Notes under the pieces: generated by a model
What the model was told of the DNA's origin: nothing
Seen by the model: only the letters and a program-made list of their open reading frames with translations
Database searches by the model: none
NCBI GenBank assembly: GCA_947259355.1
Contig: CAMYMF010000009.1
Location: 19,727 to 83,726 of the forward strand
Direction: 5' to 3'
Source of the DNA: an uncultured Nitrospirota bacterium
Lineage (GTDB): Bacteria > CG2-30-53-67
DNA: 64,000 nucleotides
Position numbers and translations under genes: made by a program
Part shown: positions 1 through 8,338 of the stretch, one piece after another
Position numbering within the stretch: the first letter of the stretch is position 1
Layout: every line of letters starts with the position of its first letter

Positions 1-1
1 G

Positions 2-523
2 CGCGCGATACTGGACGGGCAGGCCGTGATCTGCAACCTCGGGATTCCCGCCAAGGAACTCCACGCCATTGTGCCGCAGCCCTCCAATTTCTATATGCTC
101 GGTAGCATGGGAATGGCCACGCCCATCGGTCTCGGGGTGAGTCTCTTCACGGACCAGCGGGTCTTCGTGGTGGACGGAGACGGCAGCCTCCTCATGAATC
201 CCGGGAGCCTGGCCACCTGTGCCCAGGCGCGGCCCGCCAATTTGACGATTCTGGCGATCGACAACGCGTCCTACGGTTCCACGGGAAACCAGCCGACACT
301 CACGAATGTCTGCGTCGACCTCGAACTCGTGGCCCAGGGGTTCGGTATCCGGCACACGGCCAGGGTTGCATCAAAGGAGGAGCTTCTGGACGCGGCGCAG
401 TTACGGCCAGCGGGGACCCATTTCATTCATGCCGTGGCCTATCCCGGAAATGCCGCGGTGCCGAACATTCCGCTGGCCGCGCTCGAGATAAAGAGGAAGT
501 TTCAAGATTTCCTTTGCGCATGA
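2..523 (+). CDS. TPP-dependent decarboxylase, beta-type subunit (sulfopyruvate/phosphonopyruvate decarboxylase-like), 3' part
   Basis: This is the C-terminal part of a gene that begins before the window; the frame is open from base 2, so the GTG at 26 is internal. The visible 173 residues are the thiamine pyrophosphate-binding half of a ComE/Ppd-type decarboxylase. They show the segment NFYMLGSMGMATPIGLG and the TPP motif GDGS followed about 26 residues later by DN. Family members decarboxylate 3-sulfopyruvate (coenzyme M synthesis, ComDE) or phosphonopyruvate. The small-subunit architecture, with little after the TPP domain, fits ComE or the C-terminal half of a fused enzyme. The upstream partner is outside the window, so the substrate is not settled. 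Coenzyme M is of interest because several methylcobamide:CoM methyltransferase-like genes follow. Confidence 0.5.
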   Translation, partial: RAILDGQAVICNLGIPAKELHAIVPQPSNFYMLGSMGMATPIGLGVSLFTDQRVFVVDGDGSLLMNPGSLATCAQARPANLTILAIDNASYGSTGNQPTLTNVCVDLELVAQGFGIRHTARVASKEELLDAAQLRPAGTHFIHAVAYPGNAAVPNIPLAALEIKRKFQDFLCA

Positions 524-640
524 GAGGCCGGATAAGCCGCCGTATGCGGCGTTGCAGAAGAATTTTCTGACTTCGAAATATTACAATATGTCTTCAGCCA
601 GAAAATCTTCTGCGCCTTGCCTGGCTTGCCTCTTCGACCC

Positions 641-675
641 CTCATGACGATCACTCATGCAATATCCGGGCTAGC
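641..675. repeat. Dispersed short repeat, copy a
   Basis: Read on the minus strand, the segment carries GGATATTGCATGAGTGATC followed by GTCATGA. Related copies occur at about 946-980, 4505-4530, 39075-39093, 48776-48810 (interrupted) and, weakly, 61800-61826. See the finding on stop-proximal repeats. Confidence 0.5.
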
Positions 676-730
676 TGGCTTTTCGGCTTGACTTTGCGCG
701 TGGCCATCCGTTACTCTACGATAGCATTTC

Positions 731-897
731 GCCCGGGTGCTCCTCACGGAGCAGAATAGGGAATCCCGTCAAAACGGGAACGGGCCCGCCGCTGTGATCG
801 GGGACGAAGGCCGATGAATACCACTGTTCCGCCAATTGGGAATGGGAAGGTGCGGCCGGTAGGACGATCCGAGAGTCAGAAGACCTGCCCGGGTGCT
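731..897 (+). promoter_or_regulatory. Cobalamin riboswitch
   Basis: The segment has the conserved parts of the adenosylcobalamin aptamer in order. GGGAATCCCGTCAAAACGGG is followed by the GCCCGCCGCTGTGATCGG core near 784-801, a variable arm, and a B12 box GTCAGAAGACCTGCC at about 875-889. An intrinsic terminator lies 140 bases downstream, so the switch probably represses by premature termination when cobalamin is abundant. The first gene downstream on this strand encodes the Cys-rich small-domain protein at 1157. A near-copy of aptamer plus terminator precedes btuB on the other strand at 15.0-15.26 kb. Confidence 0.5.
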
Positions 898-1036
898 AAC
901 CTGGATAGTGCATGGGTTGATCTATTTGGAGGGCTGTACCGCCTTTCATGACGATCGCTCATACGATATCCAGGTTAAACGCTGCCGCCCTCCGAGGAAA
1001 GAGGTGCGTGCTGTGACACTGAGGATAATCAGGGAT

Positions 1037-1075
1037 ATCCCCGGTCCAGTTTCATAGGGTCCGGGGATTTTTTTT
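1037..1075 (+). terminator. Rho-independent terminator of the riboswitch leader
   Basis: ATCCCCGG (1037-1044) pairs with CCGGGGAT (1061-1068), and the stem runs straight into eight Ts. It lies between the cobalamin aptamer and the ORF at 1157, where an expression platform is expected. The stem is nearly identical to the one in the btuB leader (14994-15031, minus strand). Confidence 0.5.
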
Positions 1076-1156
1076 GACGGTCGCTCCGCGCGGGGCGATG
1101 TAAAGCGATGGCGCGACGCTGCCCGCTTGCACGCGACGGAAGAGGAGGTGTCGGAC

Positions 1157-1420
1157 GTGGACAACGGTCAGGATTTTGTCAATCACCGGTGCCCATTCTA
1201 TCCGTGCCACCCGCTGGACGCCGGAGACTGGCACTCCTGCATCTTCTGTTACTGCCCCTTGTATCTGCTTCACTGCGAGGGCAGCTATGTGCTTCTTCCC
1301 TCGGGCATGAAGGATTGCTCCCGGTGCACCCTGCCCCACGAGGCTGGCGGGTGGGAGGTGGTTCTCGGGGAGATCGGAAAACAGCTGTTCAGCCCCAGGA
1401 AAGAAAATGCCCGTGGATGA
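1157..1420 (+). CDS. Cysteine-rich small-domain metal-binding protein, riboswitch controlled
   Basis: An 87-residue protein with the signature of the cysteine-rich small domain family: HRCPFYPCH, then HSCIFCYCPLY, then a CSRC pair nearer the C-terminus. The many Cys/His residues indicate a bound metal or Fe-S centre. No catalytic function is established for the family, but members are often found with cobalamin genes. That agrees with the cobalamin riboswitch directly upstream. I chose the GTG at 1157 because AGGAGG at 1143-1148 stands eight bases before it; an in-frame TTG at 1127 is an alternative. The protein has no signal peptide and is probably cytosolic. A role in corrinoid salvage or trafficking is inference. 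Confidence 0.5.
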   Translation: MDNGQDFVNHRCPFYPCHPLDAGDWHSCIFCYCPLYLLHCEGSYVLLPSGMKDCSRCTLPHEAGGWEVVLGEIGKQLFSPRKENARG

Positions 1421-1475
1421 GGTCGTGGCGTTTCGTTCACCCCCCCACGGGGCCTTCCGTGACCATCGCCCTCCG

Positions 1476-2123
1476 TTAGAGCGAGGTCAGCCCTTCCCGA
1501 ATGGCGTACTTGGTGAGTTCCGCAACGGTGCGGACCTGGACCTTTTCCATGATGTGGGTGCGGTGGGTCTCGATCGTTTTGACGCTCACAAAAAGTCGGT
1601 CGGCGATTTCCTTGGTGTTCTTGCCCTCCGCCAGAAGTTGCAGCACTTCCCGTTCCCGTTTCGTAAGCAACGAGAAGGCGGAGGCCGCCTCCTCCTGGGG
1701 ACGGCGCACGAAGCTCTCTACGATCACACTGCCGATCATCGGGCTGAGATAGGTTTTGTCCGCCAGGACCGCGCGTATCGCGGTGACGAGTTCCTCGAAC
1801 GCGCAATCCTTCAACAGATAGGCCGATGCACCGGCCTTCAGCATTTCTCCGACGAAACGTTTGTCGCTGTGCATCGACAGGGCGATGATTTTTGTGGCGG
1901 GGTTGTGCCGGAGCATCTGGCGTGTGGCTTCAATGCCGTTCAGCCCCGGCATGGCAATATCGATAATCACGATGCCAGGGGAAAGTTTCTTCGCCAGCTG
2001 CACCGCCATGCGTCCGTTCTCGGCCTCGGCAATCACATCGATGTCCGGTTGGGCTTCCAACAGGTTGCGAAGACCGTCCCGAACAATTTTGTGATCGTCT
2101 GCGAGCAGGACCCTGATATTCAC
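1476..2123 (-). CDS. NarL/FixJ-type response regulator
   Basis: A 215-residue two-domain regulator. The receiver domain (about 3-120) shows the acidic pair DD at 9-10, the phospho-acceptor Asp55 in IVIIDIAMPG, and a conserved Lys near 105. A LuxR-type helix-turn-helix occupies about 148-210 and includes LTKREREVLQLLAEGKNTKEIA. The GTG start at 2123 is preceded by AGAGG. The gene follows the sensor kinase by four bases, so the two form one operon and surely a cognate pair. The signal and target genes cannot be read from the sequence. Confidence 0.5.
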   Translation of the reverse strand: MNIRVLLADDHKIVRDGLRNLLEAQPDIDVIAEAENGRMAVQLAKKLSPGIVIIDIAMPGLNGIEATRQMLRHNPATKIIALSMHSDKRFVGEMLKAGASAYLLKDCAFEELVTAIRAVLADKTYLSPMIGSVIVESFVRRPQEEAASAFSLLTKREREVLQLLAEGKNTKEIADRLFVSVKTIETHRTHIMEKVQVRTVAELTKYAIREGLTSL

Positions 2124-2127
2124 AAGA

Positions 2128-3897
2128 CTAGCCTCTCGCGGACCTTCGTTTGGTGCTGAGGGGTGCGGTCAGGGAGACGCGGGTCCCGCGGCCGGGTTCG
2201 CTATCAATATGAAAGGTGCCGCTGAAATGGTTGAGTCGTTCCCGGATACTGAAGAAGCCAAAGCTGTTCCTCCCTGCGCGGCTCGGAACGAATCCAACCC
2301 CGTCGTCTTCGACGTCGACGTGCAGGGTGTTGTCTGCCTGGTAGATGGCGATCCGGATCTTTTGTGCGTGCGCATGTTTGATGATATTCATGACCAGTTC
2401 CCGCACAGCCTGGAACATGAGCACACTGATATCCCGACCGAGTGCTTTCTGCTTGCCGTCGCTTCTCAGTTCGAAGTGGATCTGATGGTCTTTCTGGACC
2501 TGCTCTCCCAGCCACTCAATGGTGGCTTCGAATCCGAGCTCATACAGAATGGGGGGGCTCAATTCAAAGGTGAGAGACTTGGTGTATTGAATCGTTCGAT
2601 CGATCAAAGAGCGGATGAAACTCGATTCGTCCGACAAGTGGCCCGGCGGCAGTTGGGCTTCCAGCGCGCCCAGTTTTATCTTGGTCAAGGCCAGGGTCTG
2701 GCCGATGTGGTCGTGCAAATTGGTGGCCAGACGGCGGCGCTCGCGCTCCTCGGCCAGGGATAGCTCCGATGCGAGGGAGCGGAGCTGCTCCTGGTAGGCC
2801 TGTACTTCAGCCTCCGCTCGTTTCCGCTCGGTGATGTTGTTGAAGAAGCTGAGGATCGCCGGTCTTCCCATCCAGGTGATCAACACCGAGTTGATCTCGA
2901 GCCAGCGCATCCCGCCGTCCTTGTCGATGATCCTACAACAGAAATTGGACGGCACACTTTCTCCTTTGATCATTCGCAAGCGGCGGTTGCGACTCATGTC
3001 CCGGTCATCGGGATGGATGACTTCATCCACGGTTCGCGTCGTCAGGGTGTCGGCGGGGTGGTTCAAGACCCTGAGGGTCTTGGGGTTGAAGTATTGAATG
3101 TAGTTGTCTTGAATGATAACGATGGCTTCACTCGCGTTTTCAACAACCAGCCGATACTTCTCCTCGGAGGCTCGCAGCACGTCCTCGGCCCACTTGCGTT
3201 CACTCGTTTCCTGCTGCAGTTTTTCATAGGCCCGCACCAACTCTGCCGTTTCCCGGTTGACCTTCTCCTGTAGCTCCCCGCAGCAATTTCTGAGAAACTC
3301 CTCTTCCCATTTTCGATCCGTCACATCCTGGCCAACGCAGAGCAGACCCGTCAATTCGCCTTGGGAGTTGCGAAGCGGTGTGTTGGCCCAGAGGATCCAG
3401 CGCCGCTCTCCGTTGTGGCAGAGGTTCTCGGACTCGACTTTGGCGTACCTCTCGGGGTCTGACTGGAGACTGTGCAAGACGTTCAAGAGGCTGGGGCCGT
3501 CCGCGTTCTCCTCGGGCACGATCGTCCCTGCCACGTGGCGATGGAGGATCTCCCGGCGGGGAAACCCGAAGAACGCTTCCGCAAAGGTATTCAAAAAGGT
3601 GACCGTCCCCCCAGGATCCAACTGAAGGATGATGGCCTTGGCATTCTGTAGCATGGTCGTCGAGGAGACGCTCGACGGACGTTTCTGCGGGGCTCGCTTC
3701 TTGCCACCGAGCTGTGCATTTCGCATCCGTACCCCCATGTTGTTTTCGTGTTTGGGTGGAAGATCCGCATCGTCGGGACCTGTCGCAGGGCTCACTGAGA
3801 AAGCCCAAAGGGTCGGAACGTTCTTTAGGACACAAGGGGATCGCGAGACTGCAGGTTTTGTGTCGGCTACCGCCTCACGAGAATCCTCATCCGACAT
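2128..3897 (-). CDS. Cytoplasmic PAS-PAS sensor histidine kinase (HisKA_3 type)
   Basis: 589 residues without a membrane segment. A low-complexity N-terminus (1-80) precedes PAS domain 1 (about 82-195) with its PAC tail GQDVTDRKWEEEFL, a short helical linker, PAS domain 2 (about 243-358), and a HisKA_3 dimerisation helix with the phospho-acceptor His395 in NLHDHIG. The HATPase_c domain follows (about 485-580), with an N-box NIIKHAHA and G-boxes DDGVGF and GFFSIRERL. It should phosphorylate the NarL-type regulator encoded next. The ligand of the PAS domains is unknown; PAS1 has no obvious haem or flavin Cys motif. The start ATG has only a weak ribosome binding site. Confidence 0.5.
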   Translation of the reverse strand: MSDEDSREAVADTKPAVSRSPCVLKNVPTLWAFSVSPATGPDDADLPPKHENNMGVRMRNAQLGGKKRAPQKRPSSVSSTTMLQNAKAIILQLDPGGTVTFLNTFAEAFFGFPRREILHRHVAGTIVPEENADGPSLLNVLHSLQSDPERYAKVESENLCHNGERRWILWANTPLRNSQGELTGLLCVGQDVTDRKWEEEFLRNCCGELQEKVNRETAELVRAYEKLQQETSERKWAEDVLRASEEKYRLVVENASEAIVIIQDNYIQYFNPKTLRVLNHPADTLTTRTVDEVIHPDDRDMSRNRRLRMIKGESVPSNFCCRIIDKDGGMRWLEINSVLITWMGRPAILSFFNNITERKRAEAEVQAYQEQLRSLASELSLAEERERRRLATNLHDHIGQTLALTKIKLGALEAQLPPGHLSDESSFIRSLIDRTIQYTKSLTFELSPPILYELGFEATIEWLGEQVQKDHQIHFELRSDGKQKALGRDISVLMFQAVRELVMNIIKHAHAQKIRIAIYQADNTLHVDVEDDGVGFVPSRAGRNSFGFFSIRERLNHFSGTFHIDSEPGRGTRVSLTAPLSTKRRSARG

Positions 3898-3971
3898 TTA
3901 CTGCTCAATTGATATCATCTGGATAGGCCCCTGTCAACCGGCCCGCGACGGTCGAATCGCATCCGAATGGT

Positions 3972-4481
3972 TCAGGAAATCGCCAGATCGATCTCTCCGG
4001 AGGATTCAAGGGCCCGGGCCTCGATGCGGCGCCTCAGATCAACCAGAGAGATCTGAACATGGCAATGCTCCCGGAGGTGATTCTGGACGCGCACGAGGGA
4101 GTCGTGTTCCACACTCAGAGTCAGCGGCTTTTTGGGATCCCCGACGAGCTTGATCGCGCAATCGACGGACGCTGTGTCGGTGCCGGCTCGAATGATGACC
4201 TGTCTTTTCTGCACGGTGGTTTCATGAAAGACATGGGTGGTGTCAATCCTGTGGTAGCCCGTGATTTTGAGTTCGGTAATCAGAAATCGAGCCAGCGCCT
4301 CTTCCCGGTCGACGCCGCCGTCGATCAGAAGCATGTGACCGGGCCGGTTTTTTTTGGTCAGTGTGGGACAGAGCTGCACGTTGCGCGCCCCCAGGGCCAT
4401 CAGCCGTTCCACAGCAAAACCGAGCACCTCTCCGCTCAGATGGTCCACGTGCGTCACGATGAGCTGGGATTTCTTCTCCAT
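3972..4481 (-). CDS. Stand-alone LarC C-terminal-like domain protein
   Basis: A 169-residue protein aligning by eye to the C-terminal domain of LarC, the CTP-dependent nickel insertase of the nickel-pincer cofactor of lactate racemase. The recognisable stretch runs through EVLGFAVERLMALGARNVQ, then KKNRPGHMLL, then EEALARFLITE. The N-terminal LarC1 domain is absent, and no larA, larB or larE is in the window. The start is the ATG at 4481, preceded by AGGAGA nine bases earlier; an upstream ATG at 4517 in the same frame lacks a site. It lies 48 bases after the unrecognised 589-residue gene, so the two are probably co-transcribed. A role in inserting a metal into its neighbour or a cofactor is inference. 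Confidence 0.5.
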   Translation of the reverse strand: MEKKSQLIVTHVDHLSGEVLGFAVERLMALGARNVQLCPTLTKKNRPGHMLLIDGGVDREEALARFLITELKITGYHRIDTTHVFHETTVQKRQVIIRAGTDTASVDCAIKLVGDPKKPLTLSVEHDSLVRVQNHLREHCHVQISLVDLRRRIEARALESSGEIDLAIS

Positions 4482-4504
4482 GGGGTCGTCTCTCCTGTTA
4501 GCCC

Positions 4505-4530
4505 GGAGATCACTCATGCAATATCCGCGC
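4505..4530 (-). repeat. Dispersed short repeat directly after a stop codon
   Basis: Immediately after the TAG stop of the 589-residue gene the minus strand reads CGCGGATATTGCATGAGTGATC in pieces matching the copies at 641-675 and 39075-39093. It may serve as a 3'-end structural element. Confidence 0.5.
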
Positions 4531-6299
4531 TAAAACTCCTGGTGCATCATGATCTCATGGGCCATGCGGGTCGCTTTTTTCAAACTGGGTGCGGGCAGCG
4601 CGATGATGACATTGGCCACTTCCGCTGCTTTCTCGGCGGCTTCGTCGGGCGCCATCCCCAGGGCCGCGGCCACGCAGGCACAGACAACGACATCCATGGA
4701 GCAGGCGCCGGAACAAAGCAGGTCGACGATAGCCGGAGAGACGGCCGAGATGGCATCGAGCGTCTCCTGGTCGCATTTTAGAAGCGCTTCGGGTGCGGTC
4801 TGGGCCAGGACGTTTTTCAACGCGTATTTCTTGCCGTCGATTTTTACCTCCACGTCCACGTAAGCGTCAAAGGCGAAATGCCGCTGGGCAAAGCGATGGC
4901 GACGCCGTCCCGAGCCCGGCCGGATTTCTTTGAACCGGATGTAGTCGATCTTTTTCTGAAGTCGGCCGCTCATGGCTTTGGCGACGGCGGCGGCGATGGC
5001 GTCGATGTGCTTCTTCTGGACCTTTCTAAGAACGTCTTCGAGGGTTTGCCCTCTTTTCATCTGTTTGTAGGCATAAAGTGTTCGGGTCGCGACGGCATGC
5101 GTTAGGACCGGCTCGGTGGCGCGCAGGATCATCTCCGTGAGCGGTCCTTTTTCGATCCCCTCCGCCTTTCGAGCCAGGACGTTTGTGGCGACGGCGGCAT
5201 CTTCCTTCTGAAAGTAATGCTGCAGCATGGTCCGAAGCGTGGCAACGATCTCATCTTCCGACTTGCCTTGCCCCAGCAGATAGAGGGCCAGCGTCGGGGC
5301 CGTGACCCAGTGATGCAGGGGGATCACCAGCGGTCCGCCGGCCCGGCCGGCGCCGATGGCCGCCCCCTCCCGGATGATGGAGCAGAGCTCGGAGAACATG
5401 ATCATCCCGACCACCGTCGGGGTGCCGCAGTCCTTCAGTATGATGGCCAGATCCCCGATCACACGGGCCGTCTTTAACTCCTCATCGGTGCCCCGGATGT
5501 GGACGATCTCGGGCAGTTCGGCCTCCTGCACTGCCGCGTCCCCCACGGTCTCCGGGGTCCGGGTCACCATGAACTGACCGTACGCCTCTCCCACGTAGGC
5601 GTCGGGATGGATGATCTCCAGGGCGGCCGTGGCGCCCATGAGGGCGGAGAACCATTTGTTCGGCTTCATGCCGGCCGACAGGTAAGCCTTCACCATCCCC
5701 CGTGTTCCGATCCTCGCCAGTTTCTGGCCGAGTACCGGGAAGAGGTGGTCTTCGCCGATCGCGGAGTGCCCAATCACGGGGCCGCCCGCACCGAGGGGGA
5801 GAAAGCGGGAATCGTAGGGCGCCAGGTGCTCCTTTTCCAGTGCCTGATAAATGGCCAGGGTCGCGGCGAAGCCTGAAATCTTGTTGTTCTGTTTCTCCGT
5901 CGGAATGGAAGAGACCCGTCCCGAAGGGATGCCGGCCGCCATTCGGGCGACCGCGCCCAATTTTCGGTTCGGGCAGGGCATGCCGCACTGAACATTGACA
6001 CCGGCCCAGTATAGCAGGGTCGCCGCGGTCAGGGCGGCATTCGCAGGATCGGCACCGCAGTCTCTCAGCTTCTGGACCGCCTTTTTTGCGATCTCATCGA
6101 CATCGGTCTGCGCTTCATTGGTGGTGCTCAGGCGCAGGTTCTTCCCCTTGGCCATCTCCTTGGCAATGACCTCGGCCGCGGCCCAGACGCCGAGGTTGAA
6201 TGCGCCCCAACCGCCCAATCCTGCGTCGAGTTTTTCAACCGTCAGATAATCCGGCTTGGCCGTGACGGCCCTGAATGCAGCGAAGACCTCTCTATTCAT
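4530..6299 (-). CDS. Unrecognised 589-residue Cys-containing protein
   Basis: I do not recognise a family. The protein is soluble, without signal peptide or membrane segment. It is rich in Gly/Ala motifs such as GAGGPVIGHS (about 170) and GAAIGAGRAGGPLVIPLHH (about 315-333). Conserved-looking cysteines lie in NVQCGMPCPNRK near 130-140 and in a cluster CSGACSMDVVVCACVAA near the C-terminus, which could bind an Fe-S cluster or metal. A basic insert GSGRRRHRFAQRH lies near 465. The start is well supported by GAGGAG nine bases before the ATG. The neighbour downstream is a LarC-like domain protein, which hints at a metal or unusual cofactor. The N-terminal third weakly recalls serine-dehydratase/cysteine-desulfidase-type Cys motifs, but I cannot support that assignment. 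Confidence 0.5.
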   Translation of the reverse strand: MNREVFAAFRAVTAKPDYLTVEKLDAGLGGWGAFNLGVWAAAEVIAKEMAKGKNLRLSTTNEAQTDVDEIAKKAVQKLRDCGADPANAALTAATLLYWAGVNVQCGMPCPNRKLGAVARMAAGIPSGRVSSIPTEKQNNKISGFAATLAIYQALEKEHLAPYDSRFLPLGAGGPVIGHSAIGEDHLFPVLGQKLARIGTRGMVKAYLSAGMKPNKWFSALMGATAALEIIHPDAYVGEAYGQFMVTRTPETVGDAAVQEAELPEIVHIRGTDEELKTARVIGDLAIILKDCGTPTVVGMIMFSELCSIIREGAAIGAGRAGGPLVIPLHHWVTAPTLALYLLGQGKSEDEIVATLRTMLQHYFQKEDAAVATNVLARKAEGIEKGPLTEMILRATEPVLTHAVATRTLYAYKQMKRGQTLEDVLRKVQKKHIDAIAAAVAKAMSGRLQKKIDYIRFKEIRPGSGRRRHRFAQRHFAFDAYVDVEVKIDGKKYALKNVLAQTAPEALLKCDQETLDAISAVSPAIVDLLCSGACSMDVVVCACVAAALGMAPDEAAEKAAEVANVIIALPAPSLKKATRMAHEIMMHQEF

Positions 6300-6459
6300 G
6301 AGCGTGACTCCTCTGGGTACAGACGCACAGGTGTGCTGGATGTGTCGGGTGACCTCTCAACAGGTTTGCCGGGTCGTGTCATTCATACACGCCGAAGGGT
6401 CGGCGATAGGCCGGGCCCCCTGCCATCGTCTCTGCAAACCGGCCTTTCGAGTCCGTTGT

Positions 6460-7488
6460 TCATCCCCGCCAGCGGTGCGCAGACCGAACAAAGGCCTGCA
6501 GGTTTTCCAACGGAACGGTCGGGGGAATGTCGCATCCGGGCATCAGCACGAAACCGCCATCCCTTCCGGCCGTCTCAATGATCCTCTGACAGGCGGCTTC
6601 GACGGCTTCCGGTGAGCCCCGGAGCAGTGTACTCACGGGGTCGATATTGCCGGCAAAGCAGATCCGGCCATGGAGCACCTCCTTCGCTCTAGCCATGTCA
6701 GTCTTGTGATCGAGGCTGATGCAGTCTGCGCCGGTGCGTGGAAAAAGATCGAGACGGTCCGTTGTGTTGCCGCAGATGTGCAACAGGGTTGTGGCTCCCT
6801 TGGAATGGGCCCAGGCCGTAAACCTTTGCAGGTGCGGCAGCGCAAAGCGCTCAAACTGCTTCCGTGAGATGAGATCGCCCGAGGCTGTGGGATCGCCGAG
6901 GGTAATCATCTCCAGACTACCATCGTCCACCAGCGGCTCGAAGAGACGGATCAACAGCTCGGTTGCCCAGGTCAGCACGGTTTCCACAGTGGCCGGCTTC
7001 TTCAGTACCGCCCGGATCAGATTCTCTTCACCGACCATGCGGGCGCCCAGGGTAAAAGGCCCCCAGGCGGTGAGCGTAACAAGGTACGCGTCGCCGATGC
7101 TGGCGTGGGTCAGGGCGAAAGCCTTGCGGATGCACTGCAGGACGGGATCCCTGTCGATTTGCGACAGGTCCAGTCGTGCCAGCGCGTCCTCAGATGCCAC
7201 CACAGGGCCGTCGAGGTCCACTGCGCCCACGTCGCGGTATTTGACCCGGCCACCAAAGGCTGCGGCCGCAAGATTGGGATAACCCGACCCTGCGTAAACA
7301 ATGTCACTCTGCAGCTGCTTCGCCATGGACACGAGCATGTTTGACATGGCGTGCGCATCCCTGCACAGGTTTTGCAGGGTCGTTCCGGCATGGGCCGCAC
7401 TCCACATGCCGCCGCCGATCAGGGCCACAGGGACTCTGTCGGGTTTGTCTCCCGCAAAGGCCTTTCCAATAATCTCTCGCGGGGTCAT
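6460..7488 (-). CDS. UroD-family methylcobamide:thiol methyltransferase (MtaA/MtbA-like), copy 1
   Basis: A 342-residue protein of the uroporphyrinogen decarboxylase superfamily. It carries the zinc motif of methylcobamide:coenzyme M methyltransferases instead of decarboxylase residues: HICGNTTDRL in the middle and the distal Cys in VLMPGCDIPPTVPLENL near the end. It opens with MTPREIIGKAFAGDKPDRVP, typical of this branch. Known relatives move a methyl group from a corrinoid protein to coenzyme M or another thiol. The ATG at 7488 is chosen over a GTG two codons upstream. It stands alone, 160 bases from the 589-residue gene transcribed in the same direction, with no corrinoid protein adjacent. 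Confidence 0.5.
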   Translation of the reverse strand: MTPREIIGKAFAGDKPDRVPVALIGGGMWSAAHAGTTLQNLCRDAHAMSNMLVSMAKQLQSDIVYAGSGYPNLAAAAFGGRVKYRDVGAVDLDGPVVASEDALARLDLSQIDRDPVLQCIRKAFALTHASIGDAYLVTLTAWGPFTLGARMVGEENLIRAVLKKPATVETVLTWATELLIRLFEPLVDDGSLEMITLGDPTASGDLISRKQFERFALPHLQRFTAWAHSKGATTLLHICGNTTDRLDLFPRTGADCISLDHKTDMARAKEVLHGRICFAGNIDPVSTLLRGSPEAVEAACQRIIETAGRDGGFVLMPGCDIPPTVPLENLQAFVRSAHRWRG

Positions 7489-7782
7489 GATCACTCAAAC
7501 GCACCAATCGGGGGAATAAGAGAGGCACTGTCACGCGCGGCCTGGGTGAACCGTGAAGGATGCAATTTCGGTTTCGGGAATAGAGAGGCGGTCCCGAAAG
7601 AGTTCCAGGCAATCCGTCAGGCTACGTGCCCTACTGATAGCACCACACCCCCTCTGTGTCAACCCATCCTGCGCCCGGCAAGAGACCGCACGGTTCTGGA
7701 TGCGCGTTTGAACAGTTGTCACGCGTTCAGCCCTCTGTTCTGCGGTGGTGGGAACCGCTACATTCCTGGGGTTACAGAGCAC
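7489..7782. other. Intergenic region between divergent genes
   Basis: About 290 bases between the minus-strand methyltransferase and the plus-strand MarR gene. Apart from the MarR promoter at its right end I see no coding frame with a plausible start and no stable hairpin. The promoter of the methyltransferase must lie here but shows no clear consensus. Confidence 0.5.
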
Positions 7783-7811
7783 TTGACGGATCTGAAAAGC
7801 GTGTATATACT
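7783..7811 (+). promoter_or_regulatory. Sigma-70-type promoter of the MarR gene
   Basis: TTGACG (7783-7788) and TATACT (7806-7811) are separated by 17 bases, a near-consensus sigma-70 promoter. Transcription would start near 7817-7819, only a few bases before the ATG at 7823, so the mRNA is predicted to be leaderless or nearly so. Confidence 0.5.
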
Positions 7812-7822
7812 CCCATTCCTGT

Positions 7823-8287
7823 ATGAATGCCAAAGGCAATCCTAGCAAATTTGAGAGATGTGGTGAGTGTGCCTGCTTCAACCTTCGAAAGGCGTCCAGG
7901 GCTTTGACACGGTTTTTTGACAAAACCATGCAGCCGGGTGAATTGCGGGGTACGCAATTCTCTATTCTGGTGATGCTCTCCGTTGTCGAGTTGGAGACGG
8001 TGACCCGGCTGTCGGAGACCCTGGTCATGGATCGAACGACCTTGACGAGAAATCTGAGGCCCCTGGCGAAAAGGGGTCTCATTCATCTTTCTCAAGGTGA
8101 GGACAAGCGGACACGGACGGTGGCGTTGACCCCCTTGGGCCGCAAGGCGTTGGCCGATGCCTATCCGCATTGGGAGACGGCCCAGAGTCTCATTGTGAGG
8201 AGACTTGGCCGCAAACGCTTCCAATCCCTACTGCACGATTTATCGGAGATTTCTTCCCTGTTTTCGGGAGAGAAATCGATGCCCTAA
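7823..8287 (+). CDS. MarR-family transcriptional regulator
   Basis: 154 residues with a winged helix-turn-helix. ELRGTQFSILVMLSVVE leads into the recognition region ETVTRLSETLVMDRTTLTRNL in pieces (about 62-85), and the wing contains EDKRTRTVALTPLGRKAL. The N-terminus contains CGECACFNLRK, with three closely spaced Cys that could sense oxidants or metal. The ATG at 7823 has no ribosome binding site and lies just after a strong promoter, so translation is probably leaderless. It is followed 51 bases later by an Fe-S protein gene on the same strand, which is its most likely target. The ligand is unknown. Confidence 0.5.
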   Translation: MNAKGNPSKFERCGECACFNLRKASRALTRFFDKTMQPGELRGTQFSILVMLSVVELETVTRLSETLVMDRTTLTRNLRPLAKRGLIHLSQGEDKRTRTVALTPLGRKALADAYPHWETAQSLIVRRLGRKRFQSLLHDLSEISSLFSGEKSMP

Positions 8288-8338
8288 TTCTTTCTCGTCT
8301 CAGCGTGTCTTAGCACGTATATCAAGGAGGATGGAGAA

